Assembly: GCF_050947875.1 (NCBI RefSeq)
Contig: NC_134570.1
Coordinates: 208,783,750 to 208,847,749 of the forward strand
Length of the DNA: 64,000 nt
Direction: 5' to 3'
Source: Dermacentor variabilis
Taxonomy: Eukaryota > Arthropoda > Arachnida > Ixodida > Ixodidae
Each line of letters begins with the position of its first letter. Position 1 is the stretch's first letter. The notes below the pieces were generated by a model. It was given only the letters and a program-made list of their open reading frames with translations. It ran no database searches and was not told where the DNA came from. The position numbers and the translations under genes were made by a program. Below are positions 32,763-44,129 of this stretch, piece by piece.

Positions 32763-34058
32763 TACGAGGGCGAGTCAAATGAAAGTGAGCCTGCCCACCT
32801 GCGCAATTATGGTTCTGTTCATTATCTGCAAGGGCCGCGAGTAGCATACAGGCATCTCTCATTTACAAAAGGGACACGCGGGTGTGAGGATAAATGTTCT
32901 TTAATGCGCTCATACACTGGGTTGAACATGGTTGCGTGACGTAATAGACGCTCCAGAAGTTGAGCAGCGTGGTGCCGTGAGGTTTTTGACAGCTGAAGGC
33001 GTTTCCCCAAAAGAAGGTAGTGACCGTATGGCTGCCGTGTACATTGAACATTGCATTTCATTGGCCACTGTGAGGCGTTAGAAAAAACGGTTCAAAGAAG
33101 GACGTGAAAGTTGCAAAGACGATCCCAGACCGGACCAAAGCCATCCTGCAATCACCCCATGTCACCCCTAACAAAATTGCAAAAGTTGATCAGCTGATGA
33201 CACAAGAACGGAGGATAAGCATCGATGAACTGGCAGAGCGTGTGAACATCAGTCACGGTTTGGTTCACCGTCAACGTTCACGCCATAATTCATGGACATC
33301 TAGGTTATCGGCTCTTGTGTGCGCAATGGATGCCCAAGATTTTGAACCATCGGCGCTGCCTTGGCTGATCTGATCCGGTATCACTATGAGGGTGACGATT
33401 TCTTGTCTGCAATTGTGATCGGAGACGGACCATCATACCACTACTACGAGCCTGAAACACGATGGCAAAGCTTACAATGGAAATATTCGAATTCACCACC
33501 CCCAAAGAAAGCAAAGGCCGTCATTTCCGCCGGAAAGGTGTTGTTGACTTCTATTTTTTGATCGTCAGGGGCCATCACTGATAGAATTTGCTAAATTTTG
33601 AGAGACTATCAATTGTTTCCGGTATTGTGAAACGCCGGATCGGCTGCGTGTCGCAATCAAGAACAAACTACGTGAAAAATTGACGAATGGGGTCATCTTG
33701 TTCCACGACAATGCCCGTCCCCACGTCGCTGATGTGGTTAATACAGAACTGGCAAAGTTCAAGCGGGAAACGCTGCAACGTCCGCCATACAGCTCAGACC
33801 TGTCGCCTTGCGACTTCCACATTTTGGGGCAACCGAAAAAACAGCTCAAGGGAACCAGATTCGTCTCAGACGATGACGTGAAAGAGTCAGTTGCAGACTT
33901 TTTGAAGCAACAACCCAAGGAATTTAATGAGACGGGAATTACGCGACTCGTTAGTCAACGGGACAAATGTCTAAATGCTCATGAAGGCTACATTTAAATA
34001 AAGTACCCCGTTTGTCATATATTCGCATTAGCTCACTTTCGTTTGACTCGCCCTCGTA
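32763..34058 (+). mobile_element. Mariner-family transposon, full length but dead
   Basis: TA target sites flank 32765-34056. The terminal inverted repeats differ at one base over the outer 28 positions including the TA (left CGAGGGCGAGTCAAATGAAA, right inverted CGAGGGCGAGTCAAACGAAA). At about 1.29 kb the element has the usual mariner length, and the single transposase gene on the plus strand fills it. The ends are much better preserved than the coding region. Confidence 0.93.
32952..33998 (+). pseudogene. Mariner transposase, broken
   Basis: The DNA-binding part reads EQRGAVRFLTAEGVSPKE near 32960-33015. It is interrupted by an in-frame TAG near 33077 and then by shifts. The linker VDQLMTQERRISIDELAERV is at 33185-33245. 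The first catalytic Asp lies in IVIGDGPSYHYYEPE (33411-33455), the second in ILFHDNARPHVADVV (33697-33740) and the third in SDLSPCDFHIL. Thirty-four residues lie between the second and third Asp, the DD34D signature of true mariners. The start Met is lost. At least one stop and two frameshifts are present, so the protein cannot be made. The C-terminal 105 codons are intact to the natural stop. Confidence 0.9.
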
Positions 34059-35330
34059 TATTCTGCAGAACTCCTGCTTTTTATACGTGCTCCCTGTTGC
34101 GACTATAATTTAGATGCCACTACTCACGATACACGACCGGTGACAGCTGCTCCTGCGTAATACATTGGAACAAATGACAGCGTCATTGAGATTTTTCACT
34201 GACCGTTGCATATGTACAAGAATGTAAACAAGTATCTTGAATGACAAAGTTTCATTAAAATATTTGTCCTCAACTTGTTCATTTCATGGCCTCTACATTT
34301 TTCATATCAGCGGCATGCACTGCTTTGCTGGTTTCACACTGATGTAGTTTTAAAGTTCGTGTGACATTTTCTTTACTTACTAAATAGACAAAAAAACATG
34401 GAAGCATTGACATCAGTTATGTTGGGCACAATTTTTGGCACATACGAATATATTATTTTATGAAAAAATACATATTTTACTTGTATTGACAGTGCGTAGC
34501 GTTCATGAATTCGTTTGCAGCATCTTTGGCAATGGCAATGCAGTTATTATTCATTTATTTGATCCCTAGGCAAATTGTTTAAGAGGAAGCTTTAGCTCGG
34601 GCCGAACTCCTACGCGGCCTATTCAGATACATGTAAAACGCAGAAACACTTTTCTGAGATAACTCTCGAATCGCTTTTAATGAGATTTGTTGCATTTGAG
34701 AAAGGAAGGTAAATTCTAGTGCCTGTTGGAAGCGGAATCTCGACTAGGGGCCCGAACTTTGTTTAAAATATTTTGAAAAATTCGAAACTTCGAAAAAAAA
34801 TATAGAAGCACGAAGTTTACAAATTAATAGTTCTGCATCAAGAATAGATATCGCGGTTCTGTAAAGGGCATCCATTACACTATTCAAAGCGGACAAATTC
34901 GATATGTCTATTTGTATCTTACGTGAATTGGTTATGTTGTGTACAAGGGTTCTGCAAAAGCTGTATCTCCATAATACTTAATTTTTTTAGACTAATGTGT
35001 AACATCAATTTTGTCCGCTGTAGATCTACTATTAGGTACAATTTACAGAATTGTGATATCAATTTTTATTGCTGATTTACAGAGTTGTAAACTTCATTGT
35101 TTCGTTTTCTGAAAATTTTCGATTTTTGCCACTTCATTAAAATATTGACGAACAAAATCGAAAATTCGAAAGAAACAAACACTAGAATGGAAGTTTTTCT
35201 TTTAAATGCAACAAACCTCATCAAATTTCGTGCAGTGGTTGTCGAGAAAAACGAATTATCCTTCTACATGTATTTAGATAAGAGCATCCGACCTAATGTT
35301 TCCTCTTAGGAGGAGGCCGAGCTGCATTGT
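34059..35330. other. AT-rich stretch with small fold-back sequence
   Basis: No gene is seen. Around 35108-35175 AAAATTTTCGATTTTTG is followed by AAAATCGAAAATTCG inverted, so the region can fold back. Similar TTCGAAA words occur near 34775-34800. Confidence 0.4.
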
Positions 35331-35395
35331 AAGTCCCCCCCCCTCCCCTCCCCCCCCCCCGAACGAAATTTCTGGCTACGCCACCGAACACAGTA
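35331..35395. repeat. C-rich tract with a common repeat end
   Basis: C runs at 35335-35360, broken by single T's, lead into GAACGAAATTTCTGGCTACG, which looks like the end of a dispersed element I recall from tick genomes (GGCGTAGCCAGAAATTT when inverted). No coding is seen. Confidence 0.45.
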
Positions 35396-35399
35396 TATA

Positions 35400-36329
35400 A
35401 TCCTCAATTATGCACGCGTGCACCTGCCATCTCCCGTTGCAGTATGAGCACCGACATGCTTAATAAATGCACTAACTGGCCTTCACAGCTTTTTCGGATG
35501 TGCCTGTGGCAATTTGAGCCCTCAAGGGCAGTAAAAAAAAAAGAAAAACCAACATGCATTCATTTTTTTCAAGCTACCCGAATATTCGGGCGTTTTCGCG
35601 GCCCCTAGGGAGTCCAAAAATAGGATGTTGACTGTACAACTGACCAAAAGTATGCTTCAAACGGTCCGTGCGGCCAATGCGCGGCCGAAGGAGGACAAGA
35701 ACAGAAAGGAACTGCGCATTGAGGAGGGAAGGAAGTGTGCCACCACTTCTTTGAAGGGGTTTGAGCTTAATAAACAAAGTGTTAGGCGACGCTGAGATGC
35801 AGGTGTCCCTCATCCAAACCAAAATAAACTCTTTAAAGCAGTGAAATTAAACACTGGCGTTGTGTGCAGGCTGACAGTACGTCAGGACAATTAAGTTGAC
35901 TTTCCAGCTGCGGTGAGAGAATCTCACTTGTGACGAAGTTCGGACCTCATACCAATGAGCTTGCCACCAGTTGATAGAAATTGTTCACATTCGAAAATAT
36001 TTGCTTCTGTATGCATCTCCTTTTTATTTGTATTTGCCAACGTAAAACTCCATTTGCAATGGGTTTTCCATTTTTTAAATCATTTTATTTGCTGTGTATT
36101 TTACTAACCCCTTCCGTCTTCTTTTTGAATAAAATAAACACTACTCCTTACTATTCAAACTGGACTGAGTAGTTTTCTTTTTTTTACTTTTTAACATGTT
36201 TACTGGAGAGTGACAGCATCGGGCGACATGGTGTCAAGTTCTGTGTCACCCAGGCAATTTTGCAAAGGCACTCGGGGAAAACCTGGAAAACTTGGGGAAT
36301 TTGGAAGTGTCAACTTGGTAGACACCCTG
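35400..36329 (+). repeat. Dispersed element of about 0.9 kb, copy 1
   Basis: Matches 58225-59090 in inverted orientation over most of its length. Examples are the GTTTTCGCGGCCCCTA block, GACCAAAAGTATGCTTCAAA, GAGGGACACC/GGTGTCCCTCATCC, ACTACTCCTTACTATTCAAA and the ends rich in GGAAAACCTGGAAAA. The right end reads TTGGTAGACACCCTG, similar to TTGGTAGAAGCCCTG at 61213-61227. CAGGG...CCCTG ends suggest a hAT-like or related DNA element. No transposase is visible. Confidence 0.6.
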
Positions 36330-37171
36330 TACATGTCACTGTCTTCAACGCAAAAAAAAAAATTTCTTTTCAAGATGAGCATTCGCTGCAACATGCTTCC
36401 TTGGTAGTACTGCTGTGGGAGGCAATGGAATTAACGACTGCTGCTACGTTGAGCATAGTGTATGAACACCAACCAGGTAACACTACGGAGATATAGATGT
36501 AGCAGCTCATCTCCAGCATCGCCTGAATCAATGCTTGGGCCTTTCGTGGCACCTGGTTGCATTGTAAGGAGTGCTGCAAGTTTTCAGAAATGTGACAAAC
36601 GTAGAATCTTGCTACCTAGTGTCAGGCTGAGTGTATGGAAAGCACCGAGACGGTTTAAAAGGGCTGATTCGATACTGCTAAGAGTGGCTCAGCACTCTTT
36701 GCAGCATGGGGTGGCCTGGTGCCACTGCACTTGGCCGACTAGTGCATGCCAAGTGTGCTGTGGCACCAGGTAACCACTAACTATAATTACACTCACATTC
36801 CTTATGATCGATGAATCTACACACAAATTGGCTGTTGTCTCACTCGCATGGAAATATGGTAGTATAGTTATTCTACTCGAATAACTTAGAGAATACCGTG
36901 GCTGTACTTGGACTGCGTGCTTGCTTACTTCAAGAAAAATGAGGCAAAAATTAATATACTTCCCAATTATAACAGCTTCGTGCCATCTGCAAGAGTCATT
37001 TGTAAGAGAGAATATGTTAAAACAATTTTTTTTTTATGTAGCAACTGTGTTCTGAATTTTTCTTCTTTATGGAGAATCTAATTTGGCCCCCTTTGCAGCA
37101 GGAGGTTGCCTGCTTCTCTACACAATTTGTCATTGCACTAACATATTGGTTGTTTTCAAGATTGTTTTTCC
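36330..37171. other. Stretch without a recognisable gene
   Basis: The frame at 36462-36773 (103 codons, plus) has no motif. A short inverted similarity surrounds CACCAGGTAACCAC/TGGCACCAGG near 36720-36775. Nothing supports a gene. Confidence 0.4.
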
Positions 37172-38782
37172 TATAGACCGTTTCATCGGGCGAGGAGGAT
37201 AGGGCGCGCAGAGAGCATTTCCTCCTCTCTGGCTTGGGCGATCCGCCGCGGCGCTGCTTGAAAGTATTGCTGTCGCGAGCTGCGGAACGATTTAGAGATG
37301 TTTTAGACCTTACTTTGTGAAATTTTACGCCATGTCCGTTCATATAAGGTCGTCATGGAAGCCTTTCGGTGGATCGGTAACTACAGTAGGCGGAAATATC
37401 TCTTGGGGGCGCAAAAATGTGACGCGCTTTATCAGCCGCGGTGTACGCACATTATCAGTCGCGGTGTGTGTATGTGTTGTGAACTATTTTGCTCCCATAT
37501 CGGTTTTAATTCAACAAAGAAAACCGGTGTCTCTGTATTAGCAGCATGAAATGGTAAATTTGCTCACTATCTGATCGCTTGGCGTAGGGAGTAAAACATA
37601 AAGCATAAGAGCGCATGCTCGTGCACGGCCAACCTAGCTAGGCAACCACGAAACATCTAAGCGGCAGGCGCTATCAAGTATTTCTGATGCACCGGCATCG
37701 TTCTCGCGCATTTCAAGTCTAGCAGGCTTCAAATTACCATATGTCTACGCTAGCCTTCCTGCATGAGGCCGATGGCGCTGCTCTACACAGCGATCACTGC
37801 AGGTTGGTGGACCGGCACAATACATATGTAAGCTGTGCGCTTCGGCATTGCCTTTTTGGCCTGCATACAGTCATAATATATGAGAGGGATCACATAAAAA
37901 GAATGCGATGCCTACTTTTGAGGACAAAATTTCCGTAATACGTGTGAGTGCTCGTAGAGAACGGAACGAACACAACCGAAAAAAAAAATTCGGTTGTCAT
38001 CCACTTTCTCGAAAAAGCAAGATAAAACGGGCTAACTCCGCAGTAGGACCTCGCATAGTCACGCCGCACAACGTTTATAAATATGTAACCGCTGATACAG
38101 TATGCTGGGACCATGCGGTATATAGAACAAAGATATATGTAATCCAGCACTTAATTACCACTGCTTAGGACGCTCGCGCAGTTCGTAAACAGTCCCTTTG
38201 CTAGACAAGCTTAATTCAGACTGTAAGGTATGCTGCTATTACTTGCCAAAACTATTTTATTCAGGGGCGGAAACCTCATCCATCGAACCAAGTAGACACG
38301 CAATGTAACCTGCAGCGAACAGTTTGAACGCTTGTCAAAGTATAACAGCACAACTCCTATCGTAGCAGAACGGTACCCGCGCTGTTACGATCGTCGCGTA
38401 TGTTTGATGGCTCATAAACCGCAGCTTAGGAATAGAGGATAATACTGCAATGAGGTCACATTAGTGATTCGAACATTCAGAAATACACAACTGATCTCCG
38501 AGGCTGATTGTAGGCTCAAATATGCGCGCGCACGTCGCGCTGCGTGTTCCGTCCACCTCAACGCCAGCAGAAATTCCGGCCATGACGCCTTAAACCACTT
38601 CAGCACGTCTCACAGAACCGTTTACCACGTAGAAAACGCGCGTCATTCTAAACAGACCGCACGACCGCGAAAACAAACGCCAGAACCTACCGCCGAGCGT
38701 ATACCTGCTATGCAAAAAACCGCTTTCACCCAAGCCAGTATGGCGCTGCTCATAGGCGGCGCCTACAAAAAAACGGTCCATA
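37172..38782. mobile_element. 1.6 kb TA-flanked non-autonomous DNA transposon, copy 2
   Basis: Inverted copy of the element at 4819-6403. The left end reads TATAGACCGTTTCATCGGGC and the right end inverted reads TATGGACCGTTTTTTTG; TA flanks both sides (37172-37173 and 38781-38782). The matching parts of both copies cover nearly the whole 1.6 kb by eye (for example the block at 38464-38760 against 4860-5162). It has no transposase. A LINE 3' end begins only 35 bases to the right. Confidence 0.75.
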
Positions 38783-38817
38783 AGATATTGCTGTTTTGGG
38801 CCTTCAGCTGTTGCTCT

Positions 38818-39895
38818 CATTTATTTATTTGTTTATTACATACTGCCAGCCTGGATGTCAGACTTTAGGCAGGACTGGGGGTATACAGCAATAGAGTATA
38901 TAAGAATGCGATGTACACTTGGTCAAGCAGGTGCTGCATTAGAAGAACCTACATAAGACATACAAAGCGAAGTACAAACACAATGCCACAACAATGTGAA
39001 GCATCGTTAGCTATTGCGGAATGCGCTCAAGAAAGACGACACCGTCGAACACTCAACCATATTGGCAGGTAGGTTATTCCACGTGCGAACTGTGCTCGGG
39101 AAAAATGAGGCTTTGAACACATTTGTTCTGCACAAGAACTTGCTCACCTTCTTTGAATGGAAAGAAGGGGTTTGTCGCTGGGTAATTGAATGAAAATATG
39201 CATTTTTGTATATTCCAAGTTGGTTATGGTAAATTAAGCAGAAGTTTTATTCTTTCCTGGCGTCGTCTTACCTGTAGGGTCTCTAAAGTAGCTGTTTGCA
39301 ATAAGGCTGATAGGGATTTTTTCCAACCATAACAATTATATGTGAACCCGACACATCTGGATTGGACATTCTCAAGTTTGGTAATATTGGTCTTTGTGTG
39401 TCGATCCCCAACAACTGCTGCATATTCTAGAACTGATCTGCTCAAAGTTTTCTACGTGAGTAGTCTAATTTCTGCTCAGGATTTACTAAGGGTTCTTCTT
39501 AAATATCGAAGTTGTTTCATTGCCTTATTTACAGTGTACGTTATGTAGTCATTCCATTTCAGATCTGATGTAATTATGACTCCTAAGTATTTGTATTTTG
39601 TAACCTGCGATAAGGTGTTGTTATCAATGGTGTAGCGGAACTTCAAAGGATTAACTTTGCGTATAGCTACTGTTTTTTTATAATTAATGCACATTGGCCA
39701 AGTTGAGCTCCAGGCCTGAATTTTACGCAGATACATATTTAATAATTCCTGATCGTTGTGGCACAAAATCGCATCGTAAAGTATACAATCAGTACTTTGC
39801 GCACCATTCAGCGTAACGGAAGAGAAAGGAAGCAGGAATGCTGTCAATTCCCGGCGACTTTCCGATATCTAAATTGAGCAGAAGTGTCAGTACAT
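38818..39895 (-). pseudogene. CR1/Jockey-like LINE, internally deleted, with 3' tail
   Basis: On the minus strand the sequence starts with the RT finger block (NLDIGKSPGIDSIPASF) and jumps straight to TDCILYDAILCHNDQELLN, the altered catalytic block from which a residue of the usual YADD is lost. The RT thumb follows (YKYLGVIITSDLKWNDYI), then SVLEYAAVVGDRHTKTNITK and the C-terminal RTWNNLPANMVECSTVSSF near 39080. The natural stop near 39015 is followed by a 3' UTR ending in AATAAACAAATAAATAAATG (38820-38840), a poly(A) signal merging into an (AAAT)n tail. About half of the RT domain is missing. Confidence 0.82.
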
Positions 39896-39956
39896 CCTCT
39901 TCACTAATAGATTATTTATTGCAGGAATTTCGTCAAAGGCATTGACTTGTGGAGTT

Positions 39957-40490
39957 TGTGGGGATGCGCGACTCACGCGCGTCCCCAGATATCTTGTTTT
40001 CCCCCGTCTCCTGCAATCCCGCTTCGCCGCGTGGCCTGCGTGACGCCCGCGGCGGTCGATGTGGTTGAAGCGCAGCGCGAGAGATGGCGCGAGTGTTGCG
40101 CTGCTAACGCCGCCGACAGGCGGGGTTACTCGGGCGCCGAGAGACAAGGCGCTTTCTCTTGGGGACGGGACAGCAAGCGGGACGGACGTGCCGTGCCGCG
40201 CGTGCGCCGACCCATGCTTCTGCGAGACCGTCTCGCGTGGCCGCCTTGGAATGCGCCACCGTTCGCGTGACAGTACGCGCGAACGACCAGGCGTTGGGAT
40301 CCAGCATGGGGCGAACAGGTCGCGGTGAGTCGGACTTCTAGATTTGTCGCGCGCCCATCGGCATGTTTTGTGGATAGCAACTCGGCTAGCAGGCATTGAT
40401 CTATGAAAGGTGCAATAAATGCCCTTGTGATTGTTTGCACTACTGTGTTGTCGTTCCTTTGTCCCAAGAGCACGGGATGACAACCCCACA
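39957..40490 (+). repeat. Solo LTR with a 4-base target duplication
   Basis: 534 bp with ends TGTGGGG...CCCCACA, an inverted repeat of seven bases. The four bases AGTT stand directly before (39953-39956) and after (40491-40494), as target duplication. Inside, GTGCAATAAATGCCC near 40410 is a poly(A) signal followed by a GT-rich tract, so the LTR reads on plus. No internal region follows, so it is a solo LTR left by LTR-LTR recombination. The family is unknown; a short duplication fits gypsy or BEL types. Confidence 0.75.
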
Positions 40491-41480
40491 AGTTACATCA
40501 TCATCCCTGGTTTAACTATGTTATTTCTATTCTTTTGCTGAATACAAAGCAAGTCAAATAGTGCTTTGATGTTCTATATGTGAATTCTGCTTGTGTTTTT
40601 ATTCATGAGAATTGTCTCATAATGGGAATTCATAATGGGATTAAGTCTCGGTTTGGGAAGTTAACCACAAAGAATCCATGCGACGAAGAAAGACACAACA
40701 CAAAGTGGTGCCTACTTTTGAAGCAATTAACTTAGTAGAGTGTGGGTGTAGGCCAGTTGGTGATTCACGATTTGGAAAGTTACCGCAACAAACACAGAAT
40801 GAAAACACTAAATGGCGCCTACTTTTGAAGTAATTTTGATGCATAAATTGGGTCGCATGGTTCCAAACACCTTCAATTGTGCCGTTTACATTTGCTCGAT
40901 AAGGATCAAAGATAGCACAAGTGTATTGAAAGTTCTAGAAGGATGAGAGCTGCATAGGCCAGTGCCATGATATGTGCGCCGAGTCGCTATGTACATACAC
41001 ATCAAGGACTCGCGAGTTTATGGTGCTGCACAAGCTTTGTGCGCGATGAAGATGACGTGCCATGCGGCTTTGGCGCGAGCGCGCCAAGCATCGCAAGAAA
41101 AGACAAAATAGAAAACAAATATTCAATAACAGAAGTCCGTGGGTGACTAGAGAGAAAAAGAAGAAAAGGGAGGAGAATGAAAGAGACATGTCGGCAGATG
41201 GGATTCGGTGGAAGACGCCCTGGAATGCGGATGTTAACACTCGTTGGGCCACAAGGACCCCAGTGTACAAAGCCTTCCCCCAGCCACATCGAAGCTTCCC
41301 CGATGGCCTGGTACCTACTGGGCACGACATGAACAGGGACCATTCGAGGAATGCTGCTGGGATGCGGAGGCACGGGCTTGACGGGCTCCACAACAAGGAT
41401 TACTGTAGTCAGTCATTGTTCGCTTTTTTCTTCTCTTCTTTGTTTTTCTTTTTTTCCCTCTTTTTTTCTTTTGTTGTTGT
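40491..41480. other. Stretch with a short diverged tandem repeat and an uncertain ORF
   Basis: Two units (about 40646-40744 and 40767-40845) share GGAAGTTA-CC-CAA, GGTGCCTACTTTTGAAG/GGCGCCTACTTTTGAAG and nearby words, so they form a diverged tandem pair. The frame at 41062-41530 (155 codons, plus) has no recognised motif. Its last third is low-complexity Phe/Ser from a T/C-rich tract. I do not call it a gene. Confidence 0.4.
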
Positions 41481-41765
41481 AAATAAACTGCTGGTGTTTT
41501 GTTCGCGCACAATTTTGCTGCTACCATGAGATTGCTAAGCCTTGTTATTTTTTGTAATCAATCATGTATTTTGTTCTGTAACCGTTCTTTACTTGTTGCT
41601 TGTATACTTCCTTATTATATGCTGTTGTTGCCTTTAGATGTTAACTACAATAACCGTTCTTGTACCGGAGGTCCCGATACAGCCTTTGACTATGGGACCT
41701 CGTTCTGCATACTAAGTACTTGTAATTGTGACCCAACTTCTAAGTGTTAGTACATTTTTGATTCT
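41481..41765 (+). repeat. LINE-like 3' end with a stable hairpin
   Basis: The sequence contains GAGGTCCC (41668-41675) and its exact inverse GGGACCTC (41694-41701), 18 bases apart. They are followed by GTACTTGTAATTGTGACCC and a TGATTCTGATTCTG-type short tandem at 41760-41775. This layout (hairpin, then a simple tandem tail) is typical of CR1/Jockey-like 3' UTRs recognised by their reverse transcriptase. No RT sequence is seen directly upstream. Confidence 0.45.
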
Positions 41766-42838
41766 GATTCTGGACTCGGGCTCGCAGAGACCTCCACCCG
41801 GATGCCTTGTGGTTTGCCAGCAACCTGTGGTGTTGGCTCTCCCAGCGTTGGAGAAACGGAGCGGCATTTCGACGACCAGACAGCTGCACGGTTCGGCCGT
41901 TTCTCAAGGGTCTGCGAGCGTCACTGTGCTGCCTACGCCGTCTGGACTTCTCATCAGGATAAAGAAACAACCAATGAACTTTTTTTTTCCAGTTTTGACG
42001 AGATGAATTCAGACTGTAGTTAACTCTGTACATTTGCCAGGACGGCATTAAGCCACCAGCTTATTTTTTGACCTTGGGCGATTTCTTCAATGCCCTCTGT
42101 TTGCACTTTTATGTTGTGATCCCCTTCTTGTCGATCAATGTTGAGATTTTGTAGACTCAACACCATCAGGCTGTTTGCCACTGCTTTGATTTGCTTTATA
42201 AAGTGTTTTTTGCGTGTCTTAAGTTGCAGCTGGCTTTGCTTATTTCTGAAACCCAGGCAACACCCCGATTTGTTAAATAAGACGTCGACCAAATCGTTGC
42301 AGCCAGTAATATTACAGAGCAATGTGCTGGGGACAAATTGCGGTGCAAGTAGCCAAGGGAACAGTTAACTTATGTGAATCATGTCAAGTCCAGGTTAAAT
42401 CATGAGTAGTGTAGACACCCAATTACTGAACAGTCAACAAGTTATAAAGCAGTCATTTGAGAAGTGTGAAGGAACATAGTAATTACGTAAGTGATGAAAT
42501 TCACGATGACACCAGTTTCGGGATGTTCAGTTTTAGAGTGCGATGAAATACAGGAGCTTTGCAGTTACATTTGTGCTTCAATGCATGAGAGTGGTTTGTT
42601 TAAAAAGCAAGCGGCACAATAGTGCATTTTTACAGCAAGTTTCACGGTGCATACCTTGAAGTCTGTCATTCTTAGTGGATATGCCTTGGAAGCTCACAGA
42701 CTACAATTAGGAAATTGCAAAATGGGCCAGTAAGTAATTAAACGTTAGTGAACTTTAAAAATTTACAATTATGCATTTAACCTTCTTGTGCAAGTAATGT
42801 CTGTCGCTTTAAATAATGCAGCTCAAGGACTACAATTA
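41766..42838. other. Stretch with uncertain frames
   Basis: Frame 41728-42006 (plus) and frame 42020-42322 (minus, 100 codons, LKTRKKHFIKQIKAVANSLM) have even amino acid use, but I recognise neither. The minus frame is preceded by an acceptor-like GGGTTTCAG but has no donor. The rest is AT-rich filler. Confidence 0.35.
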
Positions 42839-43291
42839 AAGGGTGTTCCAAGGTAAGTTTCACACCAGCAGGTGAAGGATGAAAAGAGGCCATAACATGA
42901 GCAAAACAAAATTTATTGCACACATGGAAAAGCGACGTAAAGCTTAAAAACGACTAAATGAAATTATTCAAAGCCACCCTCTGAATTCACAACTCCCTTG
43001 AGGCAACTTTGGAATCTGGTGTCCCGAGAGAGAGCCGCTCTAATCTTTCGAAGCTGTCTTGATTGCACAATATGGCTGCCCGGCGCAAATCGTCGTGGCA
43101 CAAGTTTATAATTTTATCGGTGGCTTCTTCGTGGAGTTCCATTTGATGGGCTTATCAAAATGAAAGACAATAATTATATGTAAATTAAAGCTATATATAC
43201 CGACAATGCACATTTTTATCTAATTAGTATACCAGTTGCCAAAGTTACCCCGAATTCCGATACACTACCTGCTATAGTTGAAACACCCTGT
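42839..43291. mobile_element. Probable MITE of about 450 bp
   Basis: The left end reads AAAGGGTGTTCCAAGG and the right end inverted reads ACAGGGTGTTTCAACTA, giving an approximate terminal inverted repeat AGGGTGTTYCAA. The interior is AT-rich without coding. The target duplication is not clear. Confidence 0.4.
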
Positions 43292-43299
43292 AGAGGCAA

Positions 43300-43960
43300 A
43301 AAGGTCAGAAGTAGGCATTTACGGTAAACTCTGTTGTATGAACGCCGGTTTAGTGAATCCCGGCTCATTTTTGAAATCAGGTCAACGAAGTTTTGCACTC
43401 CGCAGCGCTGGCATAGCCGATGCCCGCTGGCCCCAAATCGCCCCTCTAGCAGCCACTATGTGCAGTGGGACAATGAGATGGTTACCTGTACTGAACCATC
43501 AGATCTGGAAATCATTTCCAGTGTTCATCCAAAGCGTGCGATGAGGAAGATGCAATGTCAGAGGCAGATTCAAATTGTGCAATTCTAGGCGAGGCTGTAG
43601 GATGCCTCGGAAAGTTGCACGACTTCGTGTCTCGGCAACAAGTTGTGCCAGATGGAGATGCACAAAAACACTTTCTGGACAGCTTTCTTAGTTGTAGCAG
43701 TTTAGGAGCACCAGTGCAAATGAAAATTATATATATTTTTTTGAAGTGAGATAGGCAGCAACGTAACTATTACACACTTCGTATCTATGGTTGTACAGAA
43801 CTCCATAAATTGCATTTCACACTTTGGACTCAATGTCTGCTGTGCCCTATGCTGTTGCATGTCCTAGTGAATATTCAGTTTAGTGAACTTTCAGTTAAGT
43901 GGACCATTTCCTTGGGTCCCTTAAATTTCACTGAAGTGAGAGTTCACTGTGCTGGCTGAA
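43300..43960 (+). pseudogene. Tigger/CENP-B-like transposase C-terminal remnant
   Basis: The left end (GTAAACTCTGTTGTATGAAC near 43323) weakly matches the inverted right end (GTGAACTCTCACTTCAGTGA near 43930-43950), as in Tigger-type elements. Inside, the plus frames at 43334-43749 read IISSVHPK, then MSEADSNCAILGEAVGCLGK and LHDFVSRQQVVPDG. This resembles the acidic/helical tail of Tigger-type transposases. The HTH and DDE parts are missing, so this is a deleted non-autonomous copy. Confidence 0.5.
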
Positions 43961-44129
43961 ACACTTCTTAATCGATATTTCATGCTCGTATACCAAAAAT
44001 GCGGAGGCATTTACCTGTGATTTAGTTAGTGCCAACTGTTTTGCAAGGCCCTTTCTATAAGCCTATGTTTGAGAGTAATGTGAAACAGTGGTCCACTGTG
44101 GTTGTGACAAGAAAAGGCAGGCAATAATG
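43961..44129. other. Spacer downstream of RCC2
   Basis: Short AT-rich spacer beyond the RCC2 cleavage region; no feature is seen. Confidence 0.4.

Noticed and set aside
40646..40845. Satellite array
   Set aside because: Only two diverged units are present.
41062..41530. 155-codon plus frame as a gene
   Set aside because: The last third is a translated T/C-rich tract, there is no motif, and the overlapping minus frames are equally long.
42020..42322. 100-codon minus frame as an exon
   Set aside because: An acceptor-like site precedes it, but there is no donor, no 3' UTR signal nearby and no recognisable family, so it was mentioned only within the stretch entry.
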